NCBI RefSeq assembly: GCF_016008875.1
Contig: NZ_JADTQG010000013.1
Location: 1-64,000 of the forward strand
Direction of reading: 5' to 3'
Origin: Ectopseudomonas mendocina
GTDB lineage: Bacteria; Pseudomonadota; Gammaproteobacteria; Pseudomonadales; Pseudomonadaceae
Length of the DNA: 64,000 nucleotides
Made by a program: the position numbers and the translations under genes. The notes beneath the pieces were generated by a model. That model saw only the letters and a list, made by a program, of their open reading frames with translations, was not told the origin of the DNA and made no database searches. This document shows positions 1-8,510 of the stretch, piece by piece. The first letter of the stretch is position 1, and each line of letters begins with the position of its first letter.

Positions 1-46
1 GCAGCATGGATGAAATCCGGGGGCCGCTCGATCGTCAGAAAAGCTA

Positions 47-106
47 TCGCGGCTAAAGCCCCTCCCACAGATTCCGCCGTGCCTGTGGGAGGGGCTTTAG
101 CCGCGA
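47..106. repeat. REP doublet, heads facing inward
   Basis: Two perfect 24-bp inverted arms (47-70 and 83-106) are separated by 12 bp. Each arm reads CTGTGGGAGGGGCTTTAGCC followed by GCGA when taken outward from the centre. This is the look of Pseudomonas REP sequences paired as a REPIN-like element. The same 24-mer appears once more at 18247-18270. It may form a cruciform or a stable RNA hairpin downstream of the protease gene that ends at 148. No transposase is nearby. Confidence 0.8.
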
Positions 107-147
107 CTGGACATGGCCTGGCTCCCCGGATTGCATCCGGGCTACGT

Positions 148-867
148 TCATTCCGTCAGCGTCATCAGAATATCGGCATACCAGGTGCAGTTCAGGCCCA
201 GGGCTTCGTCCTGTTCCTCGTCGCGGTCGCCGAGCAGGCGGGTGGAGTGGATGCCGAGCAGGTGCCAGGGCAGCTCGCCATCGACGCTGGCGCGCTTGAC
301 CACCGGCGCGCCGCTGATGCCGCGGTGGGTGCGGCCGTCGGTGAGGAAGTAGCCGAGCCCCTGGAAGCGCAGGCCGAAGGAGGAGGCCAGGCCGGCATGG
401 CGCGCCACCGGCATGCGGTGCAGGTTGTCCTGAAAGCCCAGCGGGAAGCCCACCACCAATAGGGTAGAGCCGATTTCCACATGCTCGTCGGCCTGCAGCA
501 GGTGTTGCTCACTGAAGGCCTGGTAAACGCTGCCCGGCGGTAACGCGGAACGGTCCAGCTCGATCACCGCCACGTCGATCTCGCCGGCACCATCGATGCC
601 CTGGCGCCACAGGCGCCGCTCGCCGTCGTACAGGGCGATGGTGAAATTCGCCGTGCTGGCCAGGTTACCGGGGTCGGTGTGCAGCTCGATCTGCAGGGCG
701 TCAGGGCGATGACCGCTGGGCTCGTCGAGCGCCACATGGCGACTGGTGACCAGGAACAGCCGGTTGTCGCGCCGGAAGAAGAACCCGCTGGCGTTGGTCA
801 ATATCTGCCCGGCCGCCAGGGTGGAGATGCGCGTCGCGCTGAGCATCAGGGAATCGATCATGGCCAA
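148..867 (-). CDS. Trypsin-like serine peptidase (S1/HtrA-type fold)
   Basis: This 239-residue protein looks like a minimal chymotrypsin-fold protease domain. His44 lies in VTSRHV, Asp98 in EIDVAVIEL and Ser185 in HRGISGAPV, in the order and rough spacing of the S1 triad; GISGAP replaces the usual GNSGGP. A loop LVVGFPLGF at about 137-145 precedes the serine, as in trypsin-like bacterial peptidases. There is no signal peptide, transmembrane segment or PDZ domain, so it is probably cytoplasmic or exported by another route. The gene stands alone, with plsB 92 bp upstream on the same strand. The substrate is unknown. The triad assignment is by eye; the family call is solid, the specific role is not. 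Confidence 0.8.
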   Translation of the reverse strand: MAMIDSLMLSATRISTLAAGQILTNASGFFFRRDNRLFLVTSRHVALDEPSGHRPDALQIELHTDPGNLASTANFTIALYDGERRLWRQGIDGAGEIDVAVIELDRSALPPGSVYQAFSEQHLLQADEHVEIGSTLLVVGFPLGFQDNLHRMPVARHAGLASSFGLRFQGLGYFLTDGRTHRGISGAPVVKRASVDGELPWHLLGIHSTRLLGDRDEEQDEALGLNCTWYADILMTLTE

Positions 868-959
868 GGCCTCCTGCCGGTCTGTGGCCTAGTGCTGACC
901 ACGAAACACGGCAGGGGTTCGGCCACAAGGGGCGCTGCCTGGGCGGCTCTACACGGGCT

Positions 960-3443
960 TCAAGGCGCTGCCGGTTCGTCCTCGTTGCGATCCAGCGCCA
1001 CCTGGCGGATCGACAGGCGAATCTCCGCCGGCAGCACGCGCTTGGCAGCGCCTTCTGCCAGTTCGCTGAGCAGCGGATGATGGCTGAGCTTGCCGGCTTC
1101 GTCCTGACGCAGCACGCCCTGGTCCAACAGGCTCTGGATGAAGTTACGGAACAGGCTCTTGTCGAAGAACTCCGGCGCGTTCAGACCATGCAGGATCGAC
1201 AGGCGCTGGGCCATCACCGTGCACAGGTTCTCCAGTTCCTCGGCGCTGATCGCGTTCTGCCCGGCGTTAAGCAGCAGGGCGATAGCCATGTAGAACCGTT
1301 GCAGGGTCTGCGCCACCGAGCGCGACAGCAGGGTCAGCAGCACGAACTGGCGCGAGCTGGGCGCCGGGCGCACGTACACGTCGCCTTCGACCTTGAGCAG
1401 GCCCTGCTCGACGAACGCGGCCAGCCACTGGTCGATCACGCCTTCGAGCTCACTTTGCTCCCAGCGGATGAACAGCTCTGCCTGCAGGTACGGGTACAGC
1501 GCGCCGGCGTAGCGCAGGATCTGTTCACGGCTGATCCGCGCGCTGCTCTGGAAGAAGCTCGCCAGCAACGCCGGCAAGGCGAAGATGTGCAGCACGTTGT
1601 TGCGGTAGTAGGTCATCAGGACGGCGTTCTGCTCGTCCAGATAGAGAATCTTGCCCAGTGCATCCTTCTGCTCGGCCAGCAGATCCATGCCCTTGACGTG
1701 CTCGATCAGCGCCGCGCCGTCACCGTCGGGCAGGGTGGTATGTGGCGAGTAAGGCACTGCACGCAGCAATGCCAGGTAGAGGTCGAGCACACGCGCCAGG
1801 GCGCGGTCGTCCAGGGCCAGCTTGCTGGTGGACAGCAGTGCCAGCGCCACCAGATTGACCGGGTTGATCGAGGCCGCCTCGTTGAGGTGGCGTGCCACGC
1901 GCTCGCCCAGGCGATTGGTGGTGTCGCTCAGCCAGGCCGGGCGGTACTGCGGGCCCAGCTCCTGCTGACGCCAGCCGGGCTGCTGCTGGTCGAGAAATTC
2001 GGCCAGCTTGATCGGTTCGCCGAAGTTCACCGAGACCTGGCCGAAGCGCTGCTTGAGTGCGCCGAGCACCTTGAACAGGTCGAAGATCGACTCCTTCTTC
2101 TTGCTCGCGCCACGCAGCTCGCCCAGGTAGGTGCGGCCTTCCAGCACGCGCTCGTAGCCGATGTACACCGGCACGAAGACGATGGGCAGGCGGTTGCTAC
2201 GCAGGAAGCTGCGCAGGGTGATGGCCAGCATGCCGGTCTTCGGCCGCAGCATGCGCCCAGTGCGCGAACGGCCGCCCTCGACGAAGTACTCGACCGGGAA
2301 GCCCTTGCTGAACAGGGTGTGCAGGTATTCGTTGAACACCGCGGTGTACAGCGGATTGCCCTTGAAGGTGCGGCGCATGAAGAAGGCGCCGCCACGGCGC
2401 AGCAGGCCGCCGATCACCGGCATGTTGAGGTTGATGCCGGCGGCGATGTGCGGCGGCGTCAGGCCATTGCGGAACAGCAAGTAGGACAGCAGCAGGTAGT
2501 CGATATGGCTGCGGTGGCAGGGCACATAGATCACCTCGTGGCCCTGGGCGATATCGCGCACGCCTTCGACGTTGTGCACCTTGATGCCGTCGTAGATCTT
2601 GTTCCAGAACCAGGAGAGCACCAGTTCGAGGAAGCGAATCACCGTGTAGGTGTAGTCCGAGGCGATCTCGTTGCCATAGCGCAGCGCCTGGGCTTCGGCT
2701 TTTTCTAGGCTGATCTTTTCGCGCTCGGCTTCCTCGGCAATCGCCTGGCGCACCATCGGGTCGTGCACCAGGCCCTTGACCAGATTGCGTCGGTGCGACA
2801 CGTCCGGGCCGATCACCGCCGCCTTCTGGTTGCGGAAGTGCACACGCAGGATGCGGTGCACCATGCGCAGGGTGCGCTCCTGGCCCTTGTCCTGCTCGAC
2901 CAGCTCGCGCAGGTGAATCGGCGTGGAGAACTGCACGCGGGTCTTGCGTCCGAGAATCAGGATGCTGACCAGCCGGCGCAGGCGCCCGGTGACGGCCCAA
3001 CTGTCGGCGAACAGCAGCTTCCAGGCGCTGGTCTCGCGGTCCGGCGACTGCCCCCAGAACACGCTGACCGGCACGATCTGCGCGTCGTCCACGGCATGCT
3101 GGCTGAGGGCAGTGACTACGCGATCGAGGGTCGGCGAGATGCCACGCTTGTCCTGGCGGCCGAACCAGTCCGGCTCCGGCGTCAGGTAGAAGAACGCCGC
3201 CGGTTCCATGTGCTCGCCGACCGCCACCGGCAGTACCGGGCGTGGCAGACCGGCCTTGGTGCATTCGCGGTCGACCACCGCCAGGTCGCTCACCGACGGC
3301 TGCTGCAGCACGTAGAACACCGGCTTGCTGCGGTCGAGCTTGAGAGTGAAGGCAGACTGGTTGATGGTTTCCGAGCGTACCCAGAGGTACAGCAGGCGGC
3401 GCAGCGCGCTGAAGGCCATGCGGCGGAAAGGGGAGCGGGTCAT
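960..3443 (-). CDS. plsB: Glycerol-3-phosphate 1-O-acyltransferase PlsB
   Basis: PlsB acylates sn-glycerol 3-phosphate at position 1, the first step of phospholipid synthesis at the inner membrane. The 827-residue length fits the family. The acyltransferase HX4D motif is HRSHID at residues 310-315, followed by the family blocks with GGAFFMRR and [11 protein letters not shown] chose the ATG at 3443 (MTRSPFRR) rather than the longer upstream frame, because homologues begin with a similar short basic segment. The gene is monocistronic here. It is a confident call from length, motif order and overall similarity. Confidence 0.96.
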   Translation of the reverse strand: MTRSPFRRMAFSALRRLLYLWVRSETINQSAFTLKLDRSKPVFYVLQQPSVSDLAVVDRECTKAGLPRPVLPVAVGEHMEPAAFFYLTPEPDWFGRQDKRGISPTLDRVVTALSQHAVDDAQIVPVSVFWGQSPDRETSAWKLLFADSWAVTGRLRRLVSILILGRKTRVQFSTPIHLRELVEQDKGQERTLRMVHRILRVHFRNQKAAVIGPDVSHRRNLVKGLVHDPMVRQAIAEEAEREKISLEKAEAQALRYGNEIASDYTYTVIRFLELVLSWFWNKIYDGIKVHNVEGVRDIAQGHEVIYVPCHRSHIDYLLLSYLLFRNGLTPPHIAAGINLNMPVIGGLLRRGGAFFMRRTFKGNPLYTAVFNEYLHTLFSKGFPVEYFVEGGRSRTGRMLRPKTGMLAITLRSFLRSNRLPIVFVPVYIGYERVLEGRTYLGELRGASKKKESIFDLFKVLGALKQRFGQVSVNFGEPIKLAEFLDQQQPGWRQQELGPQYRPAWLSDTTNRLGERVARHLNEAASINPVNLVALALLSTSKLALDDRALARVLDLYLALLRAVPYSPHTTLPDGDGAALIEHVKGMDLLAEQKDALGKILYLDEQNAVLMTYYRNNVLHIFALPALLASFFQSSARISREQILRYAGALYPYLQAELFIRWEQSELEGVIDQWLAAFVEQGLLKVEGDVYVRPAPSSRQFVLLTLLSRSVAQTLQRFYMAIALLLNAGQNAISAEELENLCTVMAQRLSILHGLNAPEFFDKSLFRNFIQSLLDQGVLRQDEAGKLSHHPLLSELAEGAAKRVLPAEIRLSIRQVALDRNEDEPAAP

Positions 3444-3710
3444 ACGGACTCTTGAGCAATTAAACGAGCGGGTGCTCGGGAAGGGCGCTAGTGTGCCGCA
3501 AGCCCGTCTGGCCGGCAAAAAACTATCGCGTCCGGACGGTCAGTCCAGCCAGCATGCCCGCGGCGTATGACGGAAAAACACTCGACGGCTCAGCCCCCGT
3601 TGATCAACAGAACTGCAAACCGTGTCTCGGGTTCCCGAACGGAATGCTTAGTCAGATTGGGCCGATGCATGGATCGCATTCTGGCTATGTGGTTGCGCTT
3701 GGAGAGTTGG
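3444..3710. other. Intergenic region upstream of plsB
   Basis: This spacer runs from the plsB start to the REP element at 3711 and I see no convincing gene in it. The short open frames crossing it have no recognisable domain and run into the palindrome. It presumably holds the plsB promoter and leader, but I cannot point to clear -35 and -10 boxes. Confidence 0.5.
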
Positions 3711-3771
3711 TAGGAGCGAGCTCTGCTCGCGAAGCTTTTGTGCTTGGATTCGCGAGCAGAGCTCGCTCCTA
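3711..3771. repeat. REPIN, GAGCGAGCTC family
   Basis: Perfect 23-bp inverted arms lie at 3711-3733 and 3749-3771 around a 15-bp centre. The outer ends read TAGGAGCGAGCTC and each arm itself contains a small palindrome (GAGCGAGCTCTGCTC). This matches the widespread Pseudomonas REP type with tails facing inward. It sits between the convergent-side end of the EamA gene and the plsB upstream region. Confidence 0.85.
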
Positions 3772-3804
3772 CTGTCCTTATCGGGTGGGCTTCAGGCGGC
3801 ACCC

Positions 3805-4647
3805 TTACGCCAGCTTCATCACCACCACGCCAGCGGCGATCACCACGCAGGCCAGCAGGCGAATCGGCCGCAGCGTTTCCTTGAGCAGTACCATGCCCAG
3901 CAATACGGCGAACACCACGCTGGTCTCGCGCAAGGCAGAGACCAGTGCGACCGGCGCCTGGGTCATGGCCCAGATGACGATGGTGTAGGCGGCCATCGAC
4001 ATCGCGCCGCCGGCCAGTCCGCCGCGCCAGTGCGGGCCCAGTTGGAGAAAGGCACGTGGCCCGCGGGCGATGGCCAATACCGCAGCCATCACCACGCCGT
4101 TGACCGTGAACAGCCACAGCGAATAGCTCAGCGCATCGCCATTGTCGCGCGCGCCCATGGCATCGCTGAGGGTGTAGCCGGCGATGAACAGCGCCGTCAT
4201 CAACGCACAGAACAGCATCGCCCCCTGTGGCGCTTGCTGATGACCACCGCGCAGGGCCATCAGCCAGATGCCCATTACCAAGACCAGCAGGCCTAGCAGT
4301 TGCAGGGAGCTGAGCCCGTCGTGCAAGAGCAGCAGCGAGAGCAGGGCGACCATCAGTGGCGAGCTGCCCCGCGCAATGGGGTAGACCTGGCCCAGGTCAC
4401 CATATTGGTAGGCGCGAGCGAGGAAGAAGTTGTAGCCGATGTGCAGCAGCGCTGACAGCGCGATCCATGGCCAGGCCGATACCTGCGGCAGTGCTACCAG
4501 TGGCAACGCGCACAGCGCCACCAGGCCGGCGCCGATCTGAATCAGGGTAGCGCTGAGGAAGCGGTCGAGGCCGATCTTCAGCAGGGCGTTCCAGCCGGCA
4601 TGCAGGGCGGCGGCGGCGATGACGGCGAGAAAGACCGTGGTGTCCAA
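3805..4647 (-). CDS. EamA/DMT family membrane transporter
   Basis: This 280-residue protein is almost wholly hydrophobic and shows about ten membrane-spanning segments in two similar halves, as in the drug/metabolite transporter superfamily with two EamA domains. An N-terminal helix carries LHAGWNALLK, and a later helix pair has LRETSVVFAVLLGMVLLKE, a typical EamA end-of-repeat pattern. The first codon appears to be TTG (4645-4647), preceded by a GAGG-like ribosome site. The substrate cannot be read from sequence; export of a small metabolite is the usual role. It sits alone between a REPIN and a small membrane gene. Confidence 0.85.
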   Translation of the reverse strand: MDTTVFLAVIAAAALHAGWNALLKIGLDRFLSATLIQIGAGLVALCALPLVALPQVSAWPWIALSALLHIGYNFFLARAYQYGDLGQVYPIARGSSPLMVALLSLLLLHDGLSSLQLLGLLVLVMGIWLMALRGGHQQAPQGAMLFCALMTALFIAGYTLSDAMGARDNGDALSYSLWLFTVNGVVMAAVLAIARGPRAFLQLGPHWRGGLAGGAMSMAAYTIVIWAMTQAPVALVSALRETSVVFAVLLGMVLLKETLRPIRLLACVVIAAGVVVMKLA

Positions 4648-4781
4648 GAAAAGCCTCTGGCGCAGAAATTAAGCGGTGCTGGGTGAAACGTAGCAGCATC
4701 GCTGACGACTGTGACAGCAAGAGGACTGCTGGTTTTTACAGGCCGCGTCGACGCAAGCGAATGTGCGTCGGCCGCGTCGCA

Positions 4782-5174
4782 TCAAGCGATAGCCTGTCGC
4801 CGTGTACTCAGCAGATAGAGCAGGGTGAACACGATAACCAGCACGTCCAGAACCACCGCCGCAGTAGCCTTGGCCAAATACGCCTGACCATGAACGATTA
4901 GCAGCGACACGAAGACGGCCTTGCTCAGCGCTGCAATCACGGCGCACAGCGTCCGGTGTTCTGCGTTCAATGCGCCATGGATCAACAGTACGCCCATCAG
5001 CCCGACCAGCGCCGACCAGCTGCGAATAACAAGAGATTGCAATGGCCCGTCGAAGGAGGCGCCGAACATCGATTGCAGCGCCTCTTGTGGCGCAAACAGA
5101 CCGTAGAACATGGTGGCGGTAAGAACGCCGGACACCAGCATCAGCCATTTGAAGTGGCGTGCGATATAACCCAT
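4782..5174 (-). CDS. Small four-helix membrane protein, function unknown
   Basis: I choose the ATG at 5174 (MGYIARHFKWL), giving 130 residues, because the longer frame to 5252 adds a low-complexity leader without homology signs. Four hydrophobic stretches are visible: residues about 7-25, 48-65, 70-90 and 97-120. The protein ends in a short basic tail (STRRQAIA). It is not a family I can name with confidence. It lies in the variable stretch between the EamA transporter and the DUF695-like gene, all on the minus strand but with wide gaps, so a shared operon is not obvious. Confidence 0.65.
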   Translation of the reverse strand: MGYIARHFKWLMLVSGVLTATMFYGLFAPQEALQSMFGASFDGPLQSLVIRSWSALVGLMGVLLIHGALNAEHRTLCAVIAALSKAVFVSLLIVHGQAYLAKATAAVVLDVLVIVFTLLYLLSTRRQAIA

Positions 5175-5399
5175 GGTGGTTCCGTCCTGTGGGGAGCGAG
5201 CGGGTGGAGCATAGCCTTGAAACGAAGGCATCACCTGAGATGAAGTTCCCATCGCGACATCGCATTTCAGCCGTTACCTGGCCCGCCCATCACGCTTGAA
5301 TATCTCGTCGACGCCAGTTGCTCCAGGGGCCTGACCAGCAGGCCCGCTCATGTTTCGCTGAAGTCGAAATAGAGGATGTTTCGGGGCGCGCTCAGCAGG

Positions 5400-5837
5400 T
5401 CAGTGCACGGTGCTCATGCTCTGATGAAGCTTGGCCAGGTCGCTCCAGTCGCGGTCCTCGTAGAAATTGATCTCGATGGGGTAGACCGGGTGATCGCTCA
5501 GCGCCTCGTTGACGTTGGCCATGAACGCTTCGCGGTCGGCGATGTAATAGACGAACTCCTTCAGGCCGTTGCCGGTTGCCGTGTAGGCATCCAGATAGAG
5601 CGTGCCACTGCCGCCTATGGTCTCCAGCCCGTCTTCGAGCCGAATCATCTCCTTGTTGATCTGCGCCGACGGCAAACCGTTGTTTTCCGATGCCTCGTAC
5701 TTCCAGGAAATGACCGTCAGCCAGGGCATCTTTTGCTGGATGTCCAAGGGCGGAGCGTCGGCGACGAATTTATAGATGATCGGTTTGCCTTCTACCGTTG
5801 CCTTGGCGACTGACCAGATGCGTTCTGTGGATTCCAT
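5400..5837 (-). CDS. DUF695-like protein
   Basis: The ATG at 5837 is favoured because GGGAG lies eight bases ahead of it; this gives 145 residues. The start ERIWSVAKATVEGKPIIYKF, the middle block WLTVISWKYE followed by a GLP-containing segment, and the end EINFYEDRDWSDL resemble the DUF695 family (unknown function), in which a W-x-V opening and a D-x-x-W ending recur. There is no membrane segment, so it is probably cytoplasmic. The TPR gene lies 104 bp upstream on the same strand. The family match is from memory of the pattern and should be treated as moderate. Confidence 0.65.
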   Translation of the reverse strand: MESTERIWSVAKATVEGKPIIYKFVADAPPLDIQQKMPWLTVISWKYEASENNGLPSAQINKEMIRLEDGLETIGGSGTLYLDAYTATGNGLKEFVYYIADREAFMANVNEALSDHPVYPIEINFYEDRDWSDLAKLHQSMSTVH

Positions 5838-5941
5838 GGAAGATGCTCCCGCTAGTAAAAACAACAGAAAGACGGCGATTCACATGATGTTCGTTCATAC
5901 CCTTGAAGTGAAGCCTGTGCACGACCTCCCGAGCCGGTTCG

Positions 5942-6490
5942 CTATAGATATTTGCGCGTCACATCCAGTTTCTTGTGGCAATCCACTGTTTGCTTATCCT
6001 GTTCCCCCAGCTGTCTGGTGAAGATGGCACAGGCGATCTGCAGATGGTCGTTGGCCTGCCGGTACTGTCTGGCCAGGATCAGCGCCCAACCCATGTTGCC
6101 ATTGGCGATGCCGATATTGAGATGTTCGGCCGGATAGTGCAGCTCGTCCACCTCCAGCGCTGTTCGAAGTGATTCGAGCCCTTTCTGGAACTGGCCGTCG
6201 AACATGTAGGCCTGGCCGAGGTACGTCCAGCGGCCGCCGAGGTAGGGATCATCAGGATCAAGGTTCTGGTCGATATCCAGTGCGGTCTGGAAGTAGGCAA
6301 TCGACGCCGCGTAGTCCTGATTTTCCAGCAGGCGTATGCCGATCTCGTGGCTCAGAAGGGCGAGCGATTGCTTGTGCAGGTAATCGTCGGTTCTTTCCTG
6401 GTTGTAGCGCTCGATCATCCTGCCCAGCGCCTCTTCGGCCGAGGCCCAGAGGGGCAGCAGGCAGACCAGAACCAATAGCATTGCACGCAT
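5942..6490 (-). CDS. Secreted tetratricopeptide-repeat protein
   Basis: This 182-residue protein starts with a clear signal peptide (MRAMLLVLVCLLPLWASA, cleavage likely after ASA), so the mature part is periplasmic. The rest is helical and contains TPR-like repeats: a pair at about residues 55-75 (DYAASIAYFQTALDID), one at 88-115 (GQAYMFDGQFQKGLESLRTA) and one at 125-155 (GWALILARQYRQANDHLQ). Such repeats mediate protein contacts. AGGA lies six bases before the start. The partner is unknown; the closest neighbour is the DUF695-like gene, 104 bp downstream. Confidence 0.75.
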   Translation of the reverse strand: MRAMLLVLVCLLPLWASAEEALGRMIERYNQERTDDYLHKQSLALLSHEIGIRLLENQDYAASIAYFQTALDIDQNLDPDDPYLGGRWTYLGQAYMFDGQFQKGLESLRTALEVDELHYPAEHLNIGIANGNMGWALILARQYRQANDHLQIACAIFTRQLGEQDKQTVDCHKKLDVTRKYL

Positions 6491-6605
6491 GCATCATCCT
6501 TTTGCATCGCCAAACGACCAGGCCGCGGCAGGGGCGACCGTAAAACGAGGTTGCCGGTAGAACCTATTCGATTTCCAAGGGCACTGTCCATGCCGACCCG
6601 GCGCA

Positions 6606-6707
6606 GTGCTGCAGACCTCGCTGTCGCCTCAAGATGTGGATTTCTCCAAACACGAATTCCTTATTCGTGACGGCAAGGGGAAGAAGGAACGCGTCACCAT
6701 GCTGCAG
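6606..6707 (+). pseudogene. Fragment of a tyrosine recombinase (integron-integrase-like)
   Basis: One frame here reads SPQDVDFSKHEFLIRDGKGK followed by KERVTML. This closely resembles the segment of integron integrases and related tyrosine recombinases that reads LRVKDVDF...VRDGKG.KDR. It is the stretch around the beta-sheet after the first catalytic arginine. Only about 30 residues remain: no catalytic R-H-R-Y set is present, and similarity ends at 6705. The fragment is bracketed by two copies of TGCTGCAG (6607-6614 and 6700-6707). It is a relic, not a functional gene. Confidence 0.6.
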
Positions 6708-7073
6708 TGCTTACCGCAACGGCGCCATATAAGACAACGATTGCGTTTGCCGAAATGTCCGGTTTTTCGCAATGCCGAAAGGCAGCGGCATGTTCAGTGG
6801 CAGGCGAAGAAAATTACGCGATCTACAGGCTAAAAACCGACAAAAAACGCTCTGAACAGCGCATCTGGCTGCGAAAAGAGTGGGCTCTAAAAAGTCCTTT
6901 TCAGTCACAATTCATGCTTTATACTCGGCCTTCGGCTCAAGCAAGAACGCGAATCGCTTGACCTGCTCCATGCTCGATTGCCGGGAGTGGCGAACGCTGA
7001 GGGAACGTTTTTACCGAGCCGTCAAAGCGCCTTCGGGGACAATAAAAACATAGCGAGTTTGGAGAAGTTGGTA
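6708..7073. other. Intergenic region with lower GC before the cold-shock gene
   Basis: No convincing gene is visible. The composition drops: 60 of 120 bases at 6781-6900 are G or C, against well over 60 percent in the housekeeping part of the window. A TATACT at 6920-6925 could be a -10 box, but I find no good -35 partner. The final 100 bases are probably the 5' leader of the cold-shock mRNA, ending in GGAG at 7061-7064. The low-GC part continues the integrase relic and looks like foreign or decayed DNA. Confidence 0.45.
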
Positions 7074-7283
7074 ATGGCAGATCGTGAGACCGGAACCGTC
7101 AAATGGTTCAATGATTCCAAGGGTTACGGGTTCATTCAACGCGAAAGCGGCGCGGATGTATTCGTTCACTACCGCGCCATCCGTGGTGATGGTCACCGTA
7201 CTCTGGTCGAGGGCCAGAAGGTCGAGTTCGGCGTGACCCAGGGCCAGAAAGGCCTGCAGGCGGAAGACGTCTCCGCGCTCTGA
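7074..7283 (+). CDS. Cold-shock domain protein (CspA family)
   Basis: This 69-residue protein is a single cold-shock domain that binds single-stranded RNA and DNA and acts as an RNA chaperone. RNP1 is KGYGFI at about residues 16-21 and RNP2 is VFVHY at about 29-33; GTVKWFND opens the domain. The start at 7074 is set by GGAG ten bases upstream and by family length; the longer frame upstream is leader sequence. A long leader is common for csp genes but I cannot say whether this one is cold-inducible. A strong terminator follows at 7301. Confidence 0.93.
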   Translation: MADRETGTVKWFNDSKGYGFIQRESGADVFVHYRAIRGDGHRTLVEGQKVEFGVTQGQKGLQAEDVSAL

Positions 7284-7300
7284 GCTCCAGACTCCAACGA

Positions 7301-7330
7301 GAGGCCCGTCGATGACGGGCCTCTTCGTTT
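7301..7330 (+). terminator. Intrinsic terminator of the cold-shock gene
   Basis: A perfect 10-bp stem (GAGGCCCGTC, loop GAT, GACGGGCCTC) at 7301-7323 is followed by TTCGTTT. It ends the cold-shock transcript and also faces the convergent acetyltransferase gene. Confidence 0.85.
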
Positions 7331-7355
7331 GTGCCTTTCACCCGCGGGCTGGCTT

Positions 7356-7937
7356 TCAACCCGGCAGCAGTCCGTGCGCATCGGTTATCGGCCGGATCAC
7401 CCGACACGGATTTCCGGCGGCGAGAACGCCCGGCGGGATCGAGCGATTCACCACGCTGCCGGCACCGATCACGCTGTCGTCACCAATCGTCACGCCCGGC
7501 AGAATCGATACGTCAGCCCCTATCCAGACGTTATTGCCGATGTTCACCGGCTTCGCGTACTCCAGCCCGGCATTGCGCCGCTGAGCATCCAGTGGGTGCC
7601 CGGCGGTGTAGATGCCGACGTTGGGGGCGATAAACACGTTGTCGCCCACAGCCACGCTGGCGCAATCGAGGATCACCAGGTTGACGTTGGCGTAGAAGTG
7701 CCTGCCGATGCGAATGTTGTGGCCATAGTCGCAATGGAAGGGGCCTTCGATGACGAAGCCCTCGCCAATGCTGGCGATGATCGCCCGCAGTTGTGTCTCG
7801 CGGCTGTGCACCTCGCTCGGGCAGGTGGCGTTCAGCTTGAACAACTTGGTCTTGGCGCGCAGCCGCTGTGCGAGCAGTTCGGGGTCGTGATTGGCATCGT
7901 AGAGCAGGCCGGCTGCGGCTTTCTGGGCTTCGTTCAT
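7356..7937 (-). CDS. maa: Sugar O-acetyltransferase (maltose/galactoside type)
   Basis: The 193-residue protein is a left-handed beta-helix acetyltransferase of the Maa/LacA/NodL group that moves acetyl from acetyl-CoA to a sugar hydroxyl. The N-terminal Mac domain is seen at 1-55 (YDANHDPELLAQRLRAKTKL). Hexapeptide repeats run from about 70 to 185, including IGDDSVIGAGSVV. The catalytic histidine is in YTAGHPLD at about 110-117, and the acetyl-CoA end segment is AAGNPCRVIRPI. The true sugar is not known. It is convergent with the cold-shock gene. The symbol reflects the closest family name rather than proven substrate. Confidence 0.88.
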   Translation of the reverse strand: MNEAQKAAAGLLYDANHDPELLAQRLRAKTKLFKLNATCPSEVHSRETQLRAIIASIGEGFVIEGPFHCDYGHNIRIGRHFYANVNLVILDCASVAVGDNVFIAPNVGIYTAGHPLDAQRRNAGLEYAKPVNIGNNVWIGADVSILPGVTIGDDSVIGAGSVVNRSIPPGVLAAGNPCRVIRPITDAHGLLPG

Positions 7938-8129
7938 GGACGTCGCTCCGATCGAGGTTTTTTGCCAGGGCTTCAGCTTCGACCGGCTGACGTCGGGAAA
8001 GTGGCAGCTGCCGGGCTAGGGGGCGGCCGCCCTGCTCGGCGGATATACGGACGAACCCGAGACCCCTGGCGGTCGGGTCGGATGAAATTGGCGTTGCAAT
8101 TGAACCGGTTGCCCTGAGTTGCCTTGCGT

Positions 8130-8510
8130 TCAGTCCGTGCGCCAGATGATCTCGCTTTCGCCGTCGGCATCGACCTTGATCCAGCGGTCGGCTTCTTCGT
8201 CGCTCTCGTCTTCCACCCAGGTGCCAGGGGCGCAGCGCACCTGTACGCCAAGCGCGGCATGGGCGGCGCGGGCGCAGGCCAGGTCGTCGTCCCAGGGCGT
8301 GGCGTCGCTTTCCAGGTACAGGCTGTGCCATTTGCCCACGGCTTTTGGCAGCCAGGTCACCGGCACGTCGCCGGCCTTGCACTTGAAGGTCTGGCCCTTT
8401 TGCTGCCAGTCGCTGCACGGGCCGAGGGCTTCACCCAGCCATTGCGCCACGGCGTCGCGTTCGGCGTCTTTGAGGTAGATCTCGATGTCCGGTTGGCGCA
8501 TTGGGTTCAT
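8130..8510 (-). CDS. Conserved hypothetical protein, last gene of the dapE-rlmA operon
   Basis: The 126-residue acidic protein starts at the ATG at 8510, which overlaps the rlmA stop as ATGA; this coupling decides the start over the ATG at 8531. It opens with MRQPDIEIYLKDAERDAVAQ and ends with SEIIWRTD. The sequence is rich in tryptophan and aspartate with no membrane segment or known motif that I recognise. It looks like a small soluble protein conserved in Pseudomonas. Tight coupling to rlmA suggests co-production, but no function can be assigned. Confidence 0.75.
   Translation of the reverse strand: MNPMRQPDIEIYLKDAERDAVAQWLGEALGPCSDWQQKGQTFKCKAGDVPVTWLPKAVGKWHSLYLESDATPWDDDLACARAAHAALGVQVRCAPGTWVEDESDEEADRWIKVDADGESEIIWRTD

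Noticed and set aside
1077..2708. 543-residue open frame on the plus strand
   Set aside because: It is fully antisense to plsB, has no domain pattern and the typical Gln/Ala/His/Val-rich composition of a shadow frame in high-GC DNA.
3491..3988. 165-residue open frame on the plus strand upstream of plsB
   Set aside because: It translates through the perfect REPIN and into the antisense of the EamA gene; no homology features.
6707..6961. 84-residue open frame after the recombinase relic
   Set aside because: No ribosome site, no recognisable motif, and low-GC decayed sequence; it could be real but I cannot support it.
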